Shown: piece by piece, positions 37,197 to 50,039 of the stretch
Numbering within the stretch: position 1 is the stretch's first letter
Layout of the letters: every line of letters begins with the position of its first letter
Source: Annona cherimola
Lineage: Eukaryota; Streptophyta; Magnoliopsida; Magnoliales; Annonaceae
Length of the DNA stretch: 64,000 bases
Assembly (NCBI GenBank): GCA_030490835.1
Contig: CM059972.1
Span: 30,545,452-30,609,451 of the forward strand
Reading direction: 5' to 3'
Notes under the pieces: model-generated
Told to the model about the DNA's origin: nothing
Databases searched by the model: none
Seen by the model: only the letters and a program-made list of their open reading frames with translations
Program-made: the position numbers and the translations under genes

Positions 37197-40100
37197 TACT
37201 GTTTCTTCATATTCCCTTTCGAGGGTGACAGAGCAACTGGTTGAATGGTGAGTCTTATTAATTGAGAATGATCAGAATGTGTTTCTGTGACTTCTCTCTA
37301 ATTCTGGGGTGTTAAGTATGTTCGTGTATGAAATAGATACTGTTTGTCTCAGTTTAGGTAATCTGAATGACACATCGGATTTTTGTAACTCTAAATTTTA
37401 TGTTGCATTCGCACATAGTAAGGAAGCTTTTTGGTGCTTTAACCAACAATGATATGCAATGGCACATTTGGATGCTTGGGGAACTGAATTGGAATAATCC
37501 AGTTCTGTAGAGAATGATAAAATTGGAGAAGCTATGCTGTTTTGTTCCTTATGGACTTGGAGCTAAACAACCATAATCTATATCCGGGAATTGATTTTCC
37601 TTGCAAATGCAAATGAACTGGTCATCTAAATGAGCCATATTTGGCAGTGCACAGGTTCCAGATATGGTGATTGCTAGGCTACTTTTGTTGAAGCCACATA
37701 ATATTATAACCTTATCTGAACTGATTGGATTCCTTTGACTGCTATGCGAAAAACAGTTTTTCCTAACCACAGTCTGTTGTGCTTGATCCCCACCAATTCA
37801 GAGGTTGTTTAGGTTGTAAATACATACCAGTCTCTGTTGCTATCCTATTTATTCGCTTCTACAGCTGTCAAATATCCGTTTCGTGGAACCCAGCTTCATT
37901 TAAAAGATCACTATATTCGTGTTTGTTGAAGGCGAGCTATGGACATAGTGGAGTTCTTCTTTATTGAAAGAGATCGTTCAAATTTCTATTTTTTCATGGA
38001 AATGGCACCCAAGGAAAAGTCTACATCCAACTCAAAAGGGCCAAAATGCTGTTCTGAATGCTTTTCTCGGAGTGCCCTAGTTTTCTGGTCTCGTGTCATG
38101 ATCCACCCTTGCATTGCACGCAGGTATGATATCCCTCATGTGAAAACCTGGCTATGGCCAGCAAAACCTTGTAAATTTCGCACTCTATCATGAGAAACAT
38201 TGCCTTTTTCTAATGTAGTAAACACCCTCAGAACATAAGATGGAGACAACATCAATCTCTCACCAAAAACGAAAACGACGCCCACTGAGGCCTGTTCACG
38301 TGCATGCACGGAAACTGCCGGCTTTGCTTGTGGGCCCTGCCTCACCTCTTCCCGTACCCTTATGTTTTCAGGGGGCCGATCTTTTGGGCGCGAGCACACG
38401 ATTGGAATCCAGGTTAGCCTCGGGGACCTCAAAATCCATCCAATGTCTAAAAAGACTGATTTTTTTTTTTTCTCTCATTGGTATTTATACATTGTAATAA
38501 CTGATATTAAAATTCAGCACCTTTTTACAGCCCTTACACCACAGGGAATTTTCTGTACATATTCTCACTACATGGGGTTAAAATCTCCGCATCAGGAAGA
38601 ACCTTAAATGAAGAAGTGCAGCTACGGGTGGTGGCTAAAAAGACTGATTTTTGGGGCCTCTTGAAATCTACCCAAAAAAACTTACAGCGGTTTGCATGTG
38701 TGCCTGCCTCTTAATTTCTTGTAGATTCGGCTAATTTACGTGGACCATATGCCTTTTCAATACGACGTGAATTTCAATGTCGTTGTATATGACGTGCTTG
38801 GAGGATCACCTCTTCCCGGTGAAAACAGCAAAAGAACATCAAAATAAATAAAACCAATAAAGAGTTGCATCATGTTTTTCTACCGATCCAAACTGGCCTT
38901 GGATTGGGACGCAAGCAGTCATGAAATTTTGATTCTTTCTCATGCCGACAGTTCGACACCCAAATCGCTTTGTTTACAAGCCTAAAGGAAGGACGAGCCG
39001 CACTGCTTCTATCTTGTCTTCTCCCTTTTTTATTTGACGCTTAACTGCCTACATTTACTCTTTCAGTTTTTTCTTTAAGAAAGAATTTGTCCCATCATTA
39101 TTTGTATTTTTAATCATTGTCTCTGTCTTACAAGTTACAACTAGAAAAAAAGTAATTGTATGCAATAACCAAAAATGATATACCCAAGTTAAGCTCACTC
39201 AGATCATAGCGTTATCTTTTTTTCCAATTTCCCATCATCATCATTATTAATAAAAGTTATTTTCTTCCTTCCTAAGTGGGATTAGTAACATAAATCCTAT
39301 TGCACCGTTCCTTTCTTTTGGAGATTTGTGTATGCGTTCAGAAAACTTAAACATTTTAATTTTTTTTAGTGATCTTTAATCATGTTTTTTCAATGTCTCC
39401 CTCTTCTTCAACAATCTTCCATTTAAACAAATTTATTTCTGGAATAGTTTGTGTGACCACTTTAATAATTTTTTTTACTGATTTATAAACGTTTTACCTC
39501 TAGTTTATTTTTTCAATCTCTCATCAATTTTAACATTCTCATTTCAGTTGTTTATTTAATGTTTATTTGATTTCACCTCAATCATATTCCTTGTGTTATA
39601 TCTTCAGATAATTAAGTGCCTCCTAAAAATGATCACCCGATGAACGTGGGATTATTTGGATCTAAGATGGGTCCATCATGCCGACAAGAGAGAAAAAGTA
39701 CAAGTACTCTATATAATCCCAACCGTATCTTGTCTCTTTTTAACTTTCTACCCTTTTCTCCCTCCCGTTTAAGTAATGCTCGTGTCAGCTGCGAACTTGC
39801 TTATTTCCAATGTCTGAATACTACCAACCAGTGGGCTAGAAGCATCCAATTTGTCTTTTTTAAACCAATTTCCCCTTTTCTTTTGTAATTTTTTTAAAAA
39901 AATGCAGCAAATTCCCCACAATTCCCGGACTAGGATTCATGCATCTTGGAAATTAGTGATTGTGTGCGGTCCGAAAATTAGTCGGTCCACATTTCATTTG
40001 GGTGGACATTCGCATCCAAAATTTAGATCTGAGACATTGCCATTCTTTGATTGTGAATGGCAGATGAAGGCCCCCATGGTTGGCAGGCAGGCAGTGGCTG

Positions 40101-42276
40101 GCTGGCTGGCTGGCGGGTATCTTCTTCTTTTTTTTTTTTTTTTGTGTGTGGGTGTGCGGCCTGTACCTGTTTGTCCTCATTAACAAACCAAGCGATTCCT
40201 TTGCTGTGTGTGCATGCTTTTCATAAAGCCTTACTTTGAGGGGAGAATATATGGCCAGGGCGGATGCAAATCACAATGTCCCAAATTCGCTTTGCATTTG
40301 AAACAATTTTGCTCCATCTCACCTTTTTTTTTTACTAACATTTTTTTCCCTATTACGTGTTCATCAATTTTTCATTTGTGTTTATGGAGGGCGGGCCCGC
40401 TTTGTAATTATCATTCATCGATGGATTTAGTTACCATCTATTACTACATTGATGTCCATTTATGAAAGACAGATCAACGGGCGGATATGCAGATTATTTT
40501 CATTTTTTTTTCAAATTTATAAAAGTTGAGGTGGCAATATGAAAACGCCCTCTAAATTTCAAGGGGTTTGGTGTGGGGCCCACCAGCCCTAGATATGGGT
40601 TTATGTTGAATGGCCGCCATCATAGTAACAGTAAAAAAACCTCCACGGTTAAAAAGAAAAAAGAAAAAATATAATAAAAAAAAAGAAAAGAAAAGTGGAG
40701 CTTATTTTCGTAGTCCCCCTCTAGCCATTAAATTGGTGGCCCTTCCTGCTTCCCAACAGGCTAAGCTAAGCCATTAATGGACATGTGGGGGTTGTGGCCC
40801 ACCATCGGAGATAGGCCCCACCAAATTCCATGGCTGGATGCCCGGGGAAGCTGAATCGATGCTTTTGGTCGTCGCTGTAGGAATTAGTGAGGGGTGCCTT
40901 TCTATTTAAATTCAAACCACCAAAAAGCCTTCTCCCCACTCTATCTCATACGCGTGACTTTAACTAAGGATCATGCACCCCACGTGGTCATTAATCTCGA
41001 GACATCTCAACCGTCCATGTTGCTCCTAAGCCAAAAATGACAAGATGGGGAGCGGTGAAATGACTGCCTCAGCTCCAAGGCTCTTTATTACCACCATTGT
41101 TCTCTGTCCATCCATCCAAAATTTTTTAAATACTAGACATCGTAAATTGGTCAATTGAATTTCCCAAACTTAAAAAAGGTGTAATTGCAATCAGAAAATA
41201 CTACCGGGCCAATTTTACAAAAAGCTTGTTTATCATCTGATGGTGGCCCATAATCGGATCAATCTCGAAACCATCATTGAATTGTGTCCAAACAGTTGAT
41301 TTTACAAAATCACGAATGATCGTTGTCCACAGCATCTGGTTGTACGTTGCCAACCTATTTTTGACTATTTAGAATTGCAAGAACATGCACGCACATCACA
41401 TGCTGAAACCTGCAATTATAAGTTATTGCAAATTTTAAGAGAATAATGGCATCTGGTGGTGGTGGGGATTCAGAAAACATCACGGTTGTTCCAACCCCCC
41501 CTTCGTCGGATAAAATCGAGAAAAGGTTTCATGAAATTTTCCGTCTGTGAGCAAACGGCCTGATTAATAATTACTCAAATTTCCAAACTGAAGAAAAATC
41601 ATTTCCTTGGAATTCCCCATTTGATGCTTTGCTTTTCTTACAGGGTAGGAAATTGGGACTACATGTGGAAGTGGGAATCCTAAAACTTCTTCCGAGAGTT
41701 CGCCACCATTTCCATCTCATCGAGTGGATTGTGAGAACAATATGGCTAAAAAGGATCAGGAAATTGGCGGGCAATTTCGAGTTTTATTCGGCTCAGATCA
41801 CGGCCATTTCGAATTTGAAGGCTGGATCCAGCCATCCACAAATGACCCAAAATCACTTTTGGGTGCATATCTACTTCTCCTAAAATCAAAAGCCCCAAAA
41901 TCAAACCATCAAAAACAGCGCACACAAGAACCAATTGTTCCTAGGAAAAATAAAAACATTTTTCACCCCGAATCCAAAAACAATCCAACACCCACAGCAC
42001 AAAAAATAGTAATAAATAATAGAATAGAATTCTCTAAAAATGAATGTTGTACACCGCATACACAACCTCAGTAAGATTATACTGTTCAAACACCACAGGA
42101 TAAGGTAACATTTTTTGGAAACAAAGCAGGGAAGATTCTCTGATCCTCCACATCCATCCATGTATAGTCACAAACAGTGAGACATGATTGTAAATAACAT
42201 AATATCACAGACACATGAAAAGAAGAAGAAGAAGAGATTGAGAGATTGAGAGAAAGAGGTTGAGATATGGAAAGAG
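37197..42276. other. Intergenic region between HSBP and RALF
   Basis: HSBP 3' UTR lies at the left, RALF 3' UTR at the right (about 42080-42276). In between is AT-rich DNA with homopolymer runs (38460-38471, 40126-40143, 40328-40338) and a GGCTGGCTGGCTGGC run near 40096-40112. Short frames at 38136-38500 and 41570-42160 match nothing known. No gene recognised. Confidence 0.5.
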
Positions 42277-42630
42277 TTAACTCCTGCACCGTGTGATAGC
42301 GCTGCAGCCGCGGCGGTAGGGGTTGGCCTGAGCTCCGGGCCGGCAGTTGTAGTAGGAAGCGCCGCGGCGGGAGCAGGGGATGCTGTTGCGGCGGAGGGCG
42401 GCGTAGCTGATGTACCTGCTGGTGGCGAGGATCCGGCGGCTCATCTCGGACTCCATGGCGAACTCGTCGGCGTCGTCGAGGCACTCGGCGATGGAGCCAG
42501 TGCAGGCCGAGCCGTGAGGGACCCAGCCGAGGGGGTGGGCGCCGGCGTCGGCAAGGGGCAAGACGGCGGCGAGGGCGAGGAGGAGGAAGACGGCGAGGTG
42601 GGTGGGGGAGAATGCGGGTAGATTCGCCAT
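42277..42630 (-). CDS. RALF (rapid alkalinization factor) peptide precursor
   Basis: Single exon, 117 residues from MANLPAFSPTHLAV. A hydrophobic signal peptide covers about residues 10-28 (AVFLLLALAAVLPLADA). An acidic propeptide (ECLDDADEFAMESE) leads to the dibasic site RRIL recognised by the S1P subtilase, giving a mature peptide of about 50 residues: ATSRYISY... with four cysteines (IPCSRRG, YYNCRPG, RGCSAITRCRS). The YISY motif and the two disulfides are the determinants for FERONIA-class receptor kinases and LLG co-receptors. It resembles the RALF1/22/23/33 group. The frame is open upstream to an ATG at 42747, but only the Met at 42630 places the signal peptide at the N-terminus. G/C-rich codons. 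Intact. Confidence 0.96.
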   Translation of the reverse strand: MANLPAFSPTHLAVFLLLALAAVLPLADAGAHPLGWVPHGSACTGSIAECLDDADEFAMESEMSRRILATSRYISYAALRRNSIPCSRRGASYYNCRPGAQANPYRRGCSAITRCRS

Positions 42631-42783
42631 TTGGGTGTTATTTCGAATTTCTTCCTCTCTCTTTTTTTCCCTGCTCTGCGACTGCTTTTCCTGCTGCCCT
42701 GCGTTTCTCGCTGCGTCGGGTAGGCGCCTGTCGCCGGCTGCTGGCAACGCTTTGCATGTGGGCTGATGGGGTGCTTTGCTTTT

Positions 42784-42792
42784 CTTATATGG
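42784..42792 (-). promoter_or_regulatory. TATA box of the RALF gene (putative)
   Basis: Minus-strand CATATAAGA lies about 155 bases before the chosen ATG. A start about 30 bases downstream would fall near 42755, leaving the upstream ATG at 42747 within a few bases of the cap. Confidence 0.5.
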
Positions 42793-42930
42793 TTGGTAGG
42801 GTTATGAAAATGGACTCTTCTCTCCTAAGAATCACGGCAACGCCACTGGCCTTTTTTCCTTCGCCGCACTGCCCTGCATCTCGCTGTCGTGGCGACACGC
42901 TGGCGCACTTAACGGCCACCTCATGTCTGC

Positions 42931-44050
42931 TCAACAATTAAAAAAAAAAAAAAATTATTTTAATAATTTGATGTGTTTTTTTTATTAATATTTTATGGGT
43001 ATATTTTTAACTTTTGTTTCGGCTTATGGGTTATTGAAAATGAATAATTAGCTCTAGAATCTTTCTCCAATAACAGCTTTTATATTAAAAATAAAAATAA
43101 AAATTTGCATGTACAATTCTTATTACTTTACTTACTTTCAACAATAATAAAACTAAGCTTTAGAAAACAACAACAGAGGTAAAAAATGCATTTCTTTGTG
43201 AATTCCAATTAACACTGGTCTTATCCCTACCTACGTGGATTTTTGCATCATAATCTTGTTCCTATGGACTATCGTGCTTGCGTTTTTCTATTGAGTCAGA
43301 CAAAAATACTCTACTATAATGATCTTATGGCATACATTTAGCTGATGACTACATGTGCATATTACGAAAATGGCTGTGCAAGGATTACCATGTTGACATC
43401 TTAGTCGAAGCTTCATCTATTGATTTCTAGAAGATAATAATACCATTTGCCTATTAAATAATGTAATCAGATCATAGTGGCCAAAAATTCATCAACTATG
43501 CTTGTTGAGTGGTCAGTTTGAATTTCGGACGGCCATGATTTGTGCATTGACACGGGCATGAGCGGGTGGGAGGAAGAAAAACCTTTGCTACGCTGACGAG
43601 GTGGACAAACGATATGCTGGCGTCGCGATATGGGTCTTGCCAGGAAAAATTCCAAAATTGGTAGCTATAAATGTGTGTTTCTATATTTTACATTGGCTAT
43701 GATATTGTTACTCGGCTAATATATATATTTTATATAAATATATCTTTGCAAGTGTATTTACCCTCTAGGGAATATACTGAGATTTTCAAAGTATGAATAT
43801 GTCTAAATATTTGATTTTTAAAAAATCAACATTTACAGGGGGTGGAAATGGCTACAAAATATTTGTTTTTTAAAAAATAAACAAAAATTATAAAATTTAA
43901 TATATGAGTTAAATATGCTTAAAAATATTTTCATAGCCAACTTGGTCTCCGAATGTGGCATGGAGCTAATCCACACATCGATGGATATTGTGGCGTGAGC
44001 TTAATCTCCTTTACTTATCTAGATTATTTTCCATTATAACATGACAATAG
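42931..44050. other. AT-rich intergenic DNA
   Basis: No gene recognised. An A-run at 42940-42954 and low-complexity AT sequence dominate. Confidence 0.55.
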
Positions 44051-44779
44051 TAGGGGTGGGAATTGGGGCGGGTTGACTCGTGATCTGGCTTTGACCCGAT
44101 CCGTTTTTGTCCGGGTAAAACCAATATATTTTTAATCCAGTATAGGGATGTGTTAAAAATTTTGACCTGAATTCAAAAATAAAGTCGGGTGAGTTGACCA
44201 TATCTCGACCTGAAGAGTCCGACCCACCCCACATATATTAATTTATTAAAAATTATAAACCTATGTTTAAATATTATTATTAGTTTCTTTCAAAATTCTC
44301 ATTTTTTATAATCAACTCTATTAACAATAGAATAATTAATTTATTCAGAAAGCAATATAAGAATCAATAAAATGAATTTGTACATATATAATTATTATGT
44401 GTAATTATATATTAGCTTATTTTAATAAATTTATACTATATTTTCAAATATTTTATTTTCTTAATTATGTGTTTTTTAATAATTAGTGAAATATTGAAGC
44501 ATATAATATTTAAATTTAGTATAGATATATACTTATGTTTGATAGGTATATAAATTCTTAAAATTATCTTATTTGACCCCATTTTTTGACTCGACCTGCT
44601 ATCCCGAAACTGGTCCAATATCAACCCAAAGTTTTTCCCGAAACCTATTAAAAACAGTGAAGGTCAAACCAACATTGTCTCGACCCGGTATAAAAAAGAG
44701 TCAAACTCAATTTTTAAAAAGTAAGGTCAGGGTTGGGCAAACCTTGACCTAGTATGGCCGGCCCTGATTCCCACCCCTT
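44051..44779. mobile_element. hAT-type non-autonomous element, copy B
   Basis: 729-bp second copy of the element at 28485-29218, same orientation, collinear throughout. Ends TAGGGGTGGGAATTGGGG and CTGATTCCCACCCCTT; flanks GACAATAG (44043-44050) and GACAAGAG (44780-44787) form an 8-bp target duplication with one change. Minus-strand 62-codon frame at 44436-44624. Confidence 0.88.
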
Positions 44780-45469
44780 GACAAGAGTTTTTTTTCTTGA
44801 TTGGGTCGCCTATCAGCGGGAGCCAGAGTTTCTAATAATTGCCGGCCGGTGCGGAACTGACGGGTGGTGATGATCTATCCCCAATGCCCGCATTTTGCCC
44901 TCATTTTGGTGGGTTAGATTACCCAATTCCGGAATTCTGGGCCTCACTCGTCAGAATTGAAAAAGCTCATGCCACACATCTTTCATTTAAAGCTGATCAG
45001 GACCTTTGATTTAGTTTATGCTTTTGGTACATATGTTCGGGGGTCACGCATCTTTTGAAGATCAACGGTGAAGATCACCGATATTGTGGACCCCACCAGG
45101 GAACGTCGATTGGTTTGAGGTAGAAAATGTAATTTAATGGGAAGAGCTGGGCATGTTGGTGGGTGGAAGTGATAGACATGTTGGTTGACTGGCGGAGAGT
45201 ATTTAATTGGAATTAATAATTACAATAAGAAGGGAAGAATGAAAGATGGCATCTAGGGTTTCAAGTTTGTACCCGTTACTCTCTCTCAACGCTGTTTAAG
45301 GATACCGCAACGGCAACCCTTTCCGTCTCTGTAGACTGTAACGCTGTTACAAACGGCATGAAAGTAATGATTTGTGAATGTTTTGTTAAAGGGTTAGTTA
45401 GGCATGATGTAAAAAAAGTGTGAAAATTTTGTGTAAAATTTTTTTGGAACGGGAGTTTGATATGATACA

Positions 45470-45699
45470 GGCATATTTGGTAACATATAAAACTTTTCAA
45501 ATTAAAACTTTTTATTTTCGATGACTATTTTATTTTTTAAGTTATTTTTTTCATATCTTTTTATACAATTATCTATTTGAACTTTATTCTTGCAACCCAT
45601 AATCATTATTCATATCATATCATATTATTTTTTTCATTTCAAAAACTTTTACACAATAAAATCATTTATCCTAAAGTTTTATTATTTTCCTAACATGCC
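45470..45699 (+). repeat. Tourist-like MITE, diverged copy
   Basis: Begins GGCATATTTGGTAAC and ends CCTAACATGCC (perfect inverse of the first bases), with the family's internal phrases (AAACTTTTCAAATTAAAAC, CATATCATATCATATT). A 3' half-copy follows at 45885-46043, ending ACAAACACACCTTA. Confidence 0.7.
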
Positions 45700-46479
45700 T
45701 GTAATAAAGATAATGATTACAAATAGATGATATAATAGATAAAATAAAATAAGATAATCGTATAAAAAATAAGGAGAATAATTAAAATGTAGATAATAAT
45801 CAAATTATATTAAAAGGTATGTAGGACCGAGTAGGAAATTCTATTTCTTTTCACTAAATGACAAAAGGACCGTGTTTAGAAAAAGGAAAAATATTTCCAA
45901 CGTTTTCCTTGTTTTTCGTATTTTTCTATCTATTTCAATTTTTTCCATTTACTTATAATCATTATTTATATTATATCACATTATTAATTTATCTATTTCA
46001 AAAGTTCATTTTTTTTTCCTATTTTTCTTTTACAAACACACCTTAAACATGAAAAATATAAAAATATTTTCATCTCCCAACAACATTATGAAACGTAGCA
46101 GGAAGAATCCAGGAGGAAAATAAAAGTTGCGTCAAAGGTTTCACTTCAATCGTCGGGTGTGGGAGCGTTGCCTCTCGGGTGAGAGTTGTTCTTCTTTGTT
46201 GATGAATTGAGGAAAAAACAGTTAAAAGATTTGGGCTTGATTTACAAAATGACATGAGATATTGTAAAATTATTTTTAAAAATGGAACAAATAATAAAAA
46301 AAAGCTACGCACTGACAAGAATGATTTAAAAGTTATTTTCGAAACGGGTGACTCATGCCCAAAAGCTTTTTTTTTTTTTTTTCCTATGCAATTTTAACAT
46401 TTTAATTACCTAAAATTAATTTTTTATTATTATTGCACATATTCTAGTTAGTCTTTTACATCTCAACCTACAGTCATCT

Positions 46480-46980
46480 GGTCTATTCTCATTGCGTCGC
46501 AATGGTGGCCGTACGGCGAGAAAGCGTGTCGCAACGGCACACTCGTCATGACGGCGTGTTGTCCACGTCATTAACGATCGCCGTTAGGCGCCGGGCTGTC
46601 GTCGCGTGGGCCCCACCGCATCCGGACAGAAAATGGGGAAAGGCGGTGGGGCTTTCCTACCGTGTTTACGCGTCGACCGCCGAAATCGGAAACCTCCGTC
46701 AAATCCAGCTGGCAATCACTTCCCCTTCCCACCTCTAAATCCGCCTTTTATCCGTGATTCTCCCTTTCTGACTAAAATACCCCCGTGGTGTTTTCCTCTG
46801 ACGAAACTGCCCCGACCTCCGGGGCCCTCCTCCTCGCTGGCACACGTGGAATGGAACGCTCCCGTCGCCCGGCCTTTTCTTGTGTTAACGCGTTTTGGAG
46901 GCAGCACATGCAAGTTTGGTGCAGTCCACATCAGGACCGTTCATCGCTTGCCCTGCTATTTTGGCTGATGGGCCCCCACC
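46480..46980. other. GC-rich, CpG-rich island without a recognisable gene
   Basis: Sharply more G+C-rich than the DNA on both sides, with many CG dinucleotides (GTCGCAACGGC, CGTTAGGCGCCGGGC). Several frames are open for 70-120 codons on both strands, as expected by chance in GC-rich DNA; none has family similarity I recognise. It may be a promoter or leader of a gene not otherwise seen, or a gene relic. Confidence 0.4.
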
Positions 46981-47605
46981 CAATGGAAGGAATTGAGCAG
47001 TTGGGAGTTATGTTATGTTGAAGAAATGTATTGATTATATTCCGCGGGCGCAAGTTGGAATGGGTTGAAAATAGGTAGTCAAATATACAGTAGTCGAAAT
47101 TTCGAGGGATTTTTGGTACTCCAATCATCGAAATTTGTGGCACATTTGAAAATATCGAAAACTCATCTTTATTACAATTCTTTAAATTTTAGTTCTTTTT
47201 TCCCCCCCTCTAAGAGGGTCATTTAGAGCGGCGTGATTTGTAATTAAGATTCAATTTAGCTATACTACTGATTTAGTCAAATATCCAAACATTATTTTAA
47301 TATAAGCACAGTGCCATAGATGGACTACACATTTGAATATATAATTCGAGAATGGATATATATTGTTTTAAAAATCTCAATTTATGATTTAATCTAGATA
47401 TAAGCTGCTTTCTTTTAATGAAAATGAAGAGAATAATTAAAGCAAAGCATAATGATGGGGTTGGATGTAATTGTATCCATTATGACATTCTCCAAATGAA
47501 GCAACCTTCTTGTCTCTCTTCATAAGGTTATCTTAGGCTAGAACTATGCTGCAAGGCACTTCAACGATTGTATACTTTGTTTTCATGAGGAGGGAAAGGA
47601 TTTCC

Positions 47606-47875
47606 GGATGTGATTGTTTTATAATAAATTTTTTTAATTAAAAATTTATCACTCTATATAACTTTCTTATTTTTTAATTATTTATTCATGTATTCTTATA
47701 AAATTATCATACTTTTCAATCATTTTTACTAACTACTGATAAAACTAATATATCTATTTTAACTTTATCTTCTTTATTTTTTATTATTACTATTATCATA
47801 TCATATCGTTTTTTTTAATTTTAAATACTTTCACGCTTAAAACTCTTCATTCAAAAGTTTTATCGTTTCCTAAAA
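47606..47875 (+). repeat. Tourist-like MITE, diverged copy
   Basis: Starts GGATGTGATTG. The interior follows the family order (TATCACTCTATATAACTTTC, ACTTTTCAATCATTTTTACT, ATATCTATTTTAACTTTATC, AAAAGTTTTATCGTTTCC). The right end is decayed. Confidence 0.65.
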
Positions 47876-49059
47876 ATATTTTACTTAAAATTTAAAATAA
47901 TGCCTACATCAGTAATAAGAAAATAATATGATTGAAGGAAGCCTTCTTGATAAATTCCTTGCGTATTTACTTGGACCATGGATATATCCAAGCTGCAAAC
48001 CTGCATGGTCTTATCCACCTACAATGTGTGTGCCACAGTTGCTCTCCTGCATCATCCTATCGCATCTATATGTATGACGTAGCCCATCACGTCAACGTTT
48101 TTGCCGGATAAGATAGAAACGGTCAGTATAAAATCGAGGGAAATTGCCCGATAAGATAGAAACGGTCAGAATCAATCAAATCAAGGCAAAATTTGGGAAA
48201 CGAACACATAGTATAGTCGCATGAAGAAATTTTAAAATAATTATATCACGAAGTTAATAATAAAAAATTAGAATAATTGATAAGATAAAAACTTAAAATG
48301 TTATTATTATTATTATTATTATTATTTTGTTTTTCCTGGTTACCAAACGGCCCCAAATATCTGAAAAGGCATTGTGGGTATTAGAGCCCACAAGTCATTG
48401 GACCTGACCTTTGTAGCGGTCCACAAGATGCAGATTGTCTGATTCGGTGGGGAATGGACATTTATAATTGTCAGGTGCGCCCTGTCAACGGTTAGGATTT
48501 AGTGGTCAGTTTTTAAGAATACCTAATTTGGGTGACTTCAGTTTTGGAATACAGCACCGAATTTGCTGATCTCTAATGGGCCACGTATGCTGAATGAGGA
48601 GCTTTAGCTAATTTATGTAGTAAGAACTTGCCGTTTCTTTTAGCAGTAAGCAATGCAAGAGTATCTCTACCCCCAAGTCTTAAAAAATCATTGCAGAGCA
48701 GCTGTTTGGCACTTGGGTTTTTCCTTAGATATGAGGATTCCTTTTTTCCTGCTGGCAGACGCTGATTGTTACCCTTATACCATTGATTAATATAGAGTGA
48801 AGCGCTGACACGAAATCTTTAGCATTAAAGACATTATCCATCCATTATTGGCTATTGCAACAAATGATCTTAACTGTTACCAATCAATATAAATTCTAAA
48901 CAATATAATGCATACTTCATCTGATAGCATCCACAAACTCCCCATCAACTTTTTGGCACCTTCGACTTGATGGCAGCTAATGCAATCAACTTGTGTCCCC
49001 TAAAGCATTCATGGTTGCTTGTGCCAACGCACATTCATGTCTTCATGATTATTAACTTC
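47876..49059. other. Intergenic DNA with (ATT)n microsatellite
   Basis: About nine ATT units at 48299-48327. CGGATAAGATAGAAACGGTCAG at about 48103-48126 is repeated at 48149-48170, a short direct duplication. No gene seen. Confidence 0.55.
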
Positions 49060-49340
49060 GGGTGTGTATGGTAATGAATTAAACTTTTAACGAAAAGTTT
49101 TAGAGAGTAAAAGTTGTCAAATGATGTGATATAATAGGAGTAATGATGAGTAGTAAAGAGGATAAAGTTAAAATAGATTGGTTAGTTGTGTGGATAGTTA
49201 TGTAGAAATGATTGAAAAGTAGGGTAGTTGTATCGTAAAATGTGAAAAAATAATTAAAAAATATGATAATTGTGAAAAGTGAAAAGTTTTAGATTGAAAA
49301 GTTTTAACTTGACACTTTCTATTAGTTGCCAAACACACCC
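49060..49340 (-). repeat. Tourist-like MITE, near-intact copy with TTC target duplication
   Basis: 281 bp from GGGTGTGTATGG to CCAAACACACCC, flanked on both sides by TTC (49057-49059 and 49341-49343). A 3-bp duplication plus this terminal sequence fits the PIF/Harbinger (Tourist) group. Opposite orientation to 50747-51027. Confidence 0.9.
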
Positions 49341-50039
49341 TTCATCAATACAAAATTTCAGCAGGCCACCGCATGATTAACTTTTCACTTGTGAGTTGTG
49401 ATCATGTAAGCTGCTCAAACTAGGCTTGGTTCTGGGGCCGGGCTGATGGTCAGTGCTGAAGAACTATTCTGCAGACTCTCATTGTCCATCTAATACATCC
49501 AAATAGTGTTAATATTCTTCACCAGTGCTGCTCCAGCATTTCACATTCGATCGACCCTTATATGTGATTGAATGATTCCTCTAAACCATCCAGCACTGCC
49601 CTACCATTAGAGGTTTCCTTGCATTATTACATTTGACTCTCAATTATTCCTGTTAATGACTCAACTACGTAAGAAAAGCAGTGGGCAATTCACCACACAG
49701 AAGAAAAAAGAGGCCCCAAAACCTTTTTTTTCTAGTCCCACATGGAATCAGCTAAAGGTTCTAGTCATAATTGCCACAATTGCTGTAGACAGATCACATT
49801 CTTTCCCAAACGCCCGTGGATAATACCATCAAGGTATGGCACCACGCGATCTACTACTGATCAACCGTTGTGTAACCTACTCTAAGGACTCAATTCCAAA
49901 GACATGACTGATACCATGGGTGGCTTCAATTTGGTTTTTGAACAAGAGTCGTAATGTTGGTTGCAACAGTGTTAGAGTTTCTATATTAGGGGAGCAAGTG
50001 CCAAAATAATCTGTTCTTGGTCACGTAAAATACTCTAAA

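Noticed and set aside
46502..47021. Several 70-120 codon frames in the GC-rich island
   Set aside because: Frames on both strands overlap and none has domain, signal or splice evidence.
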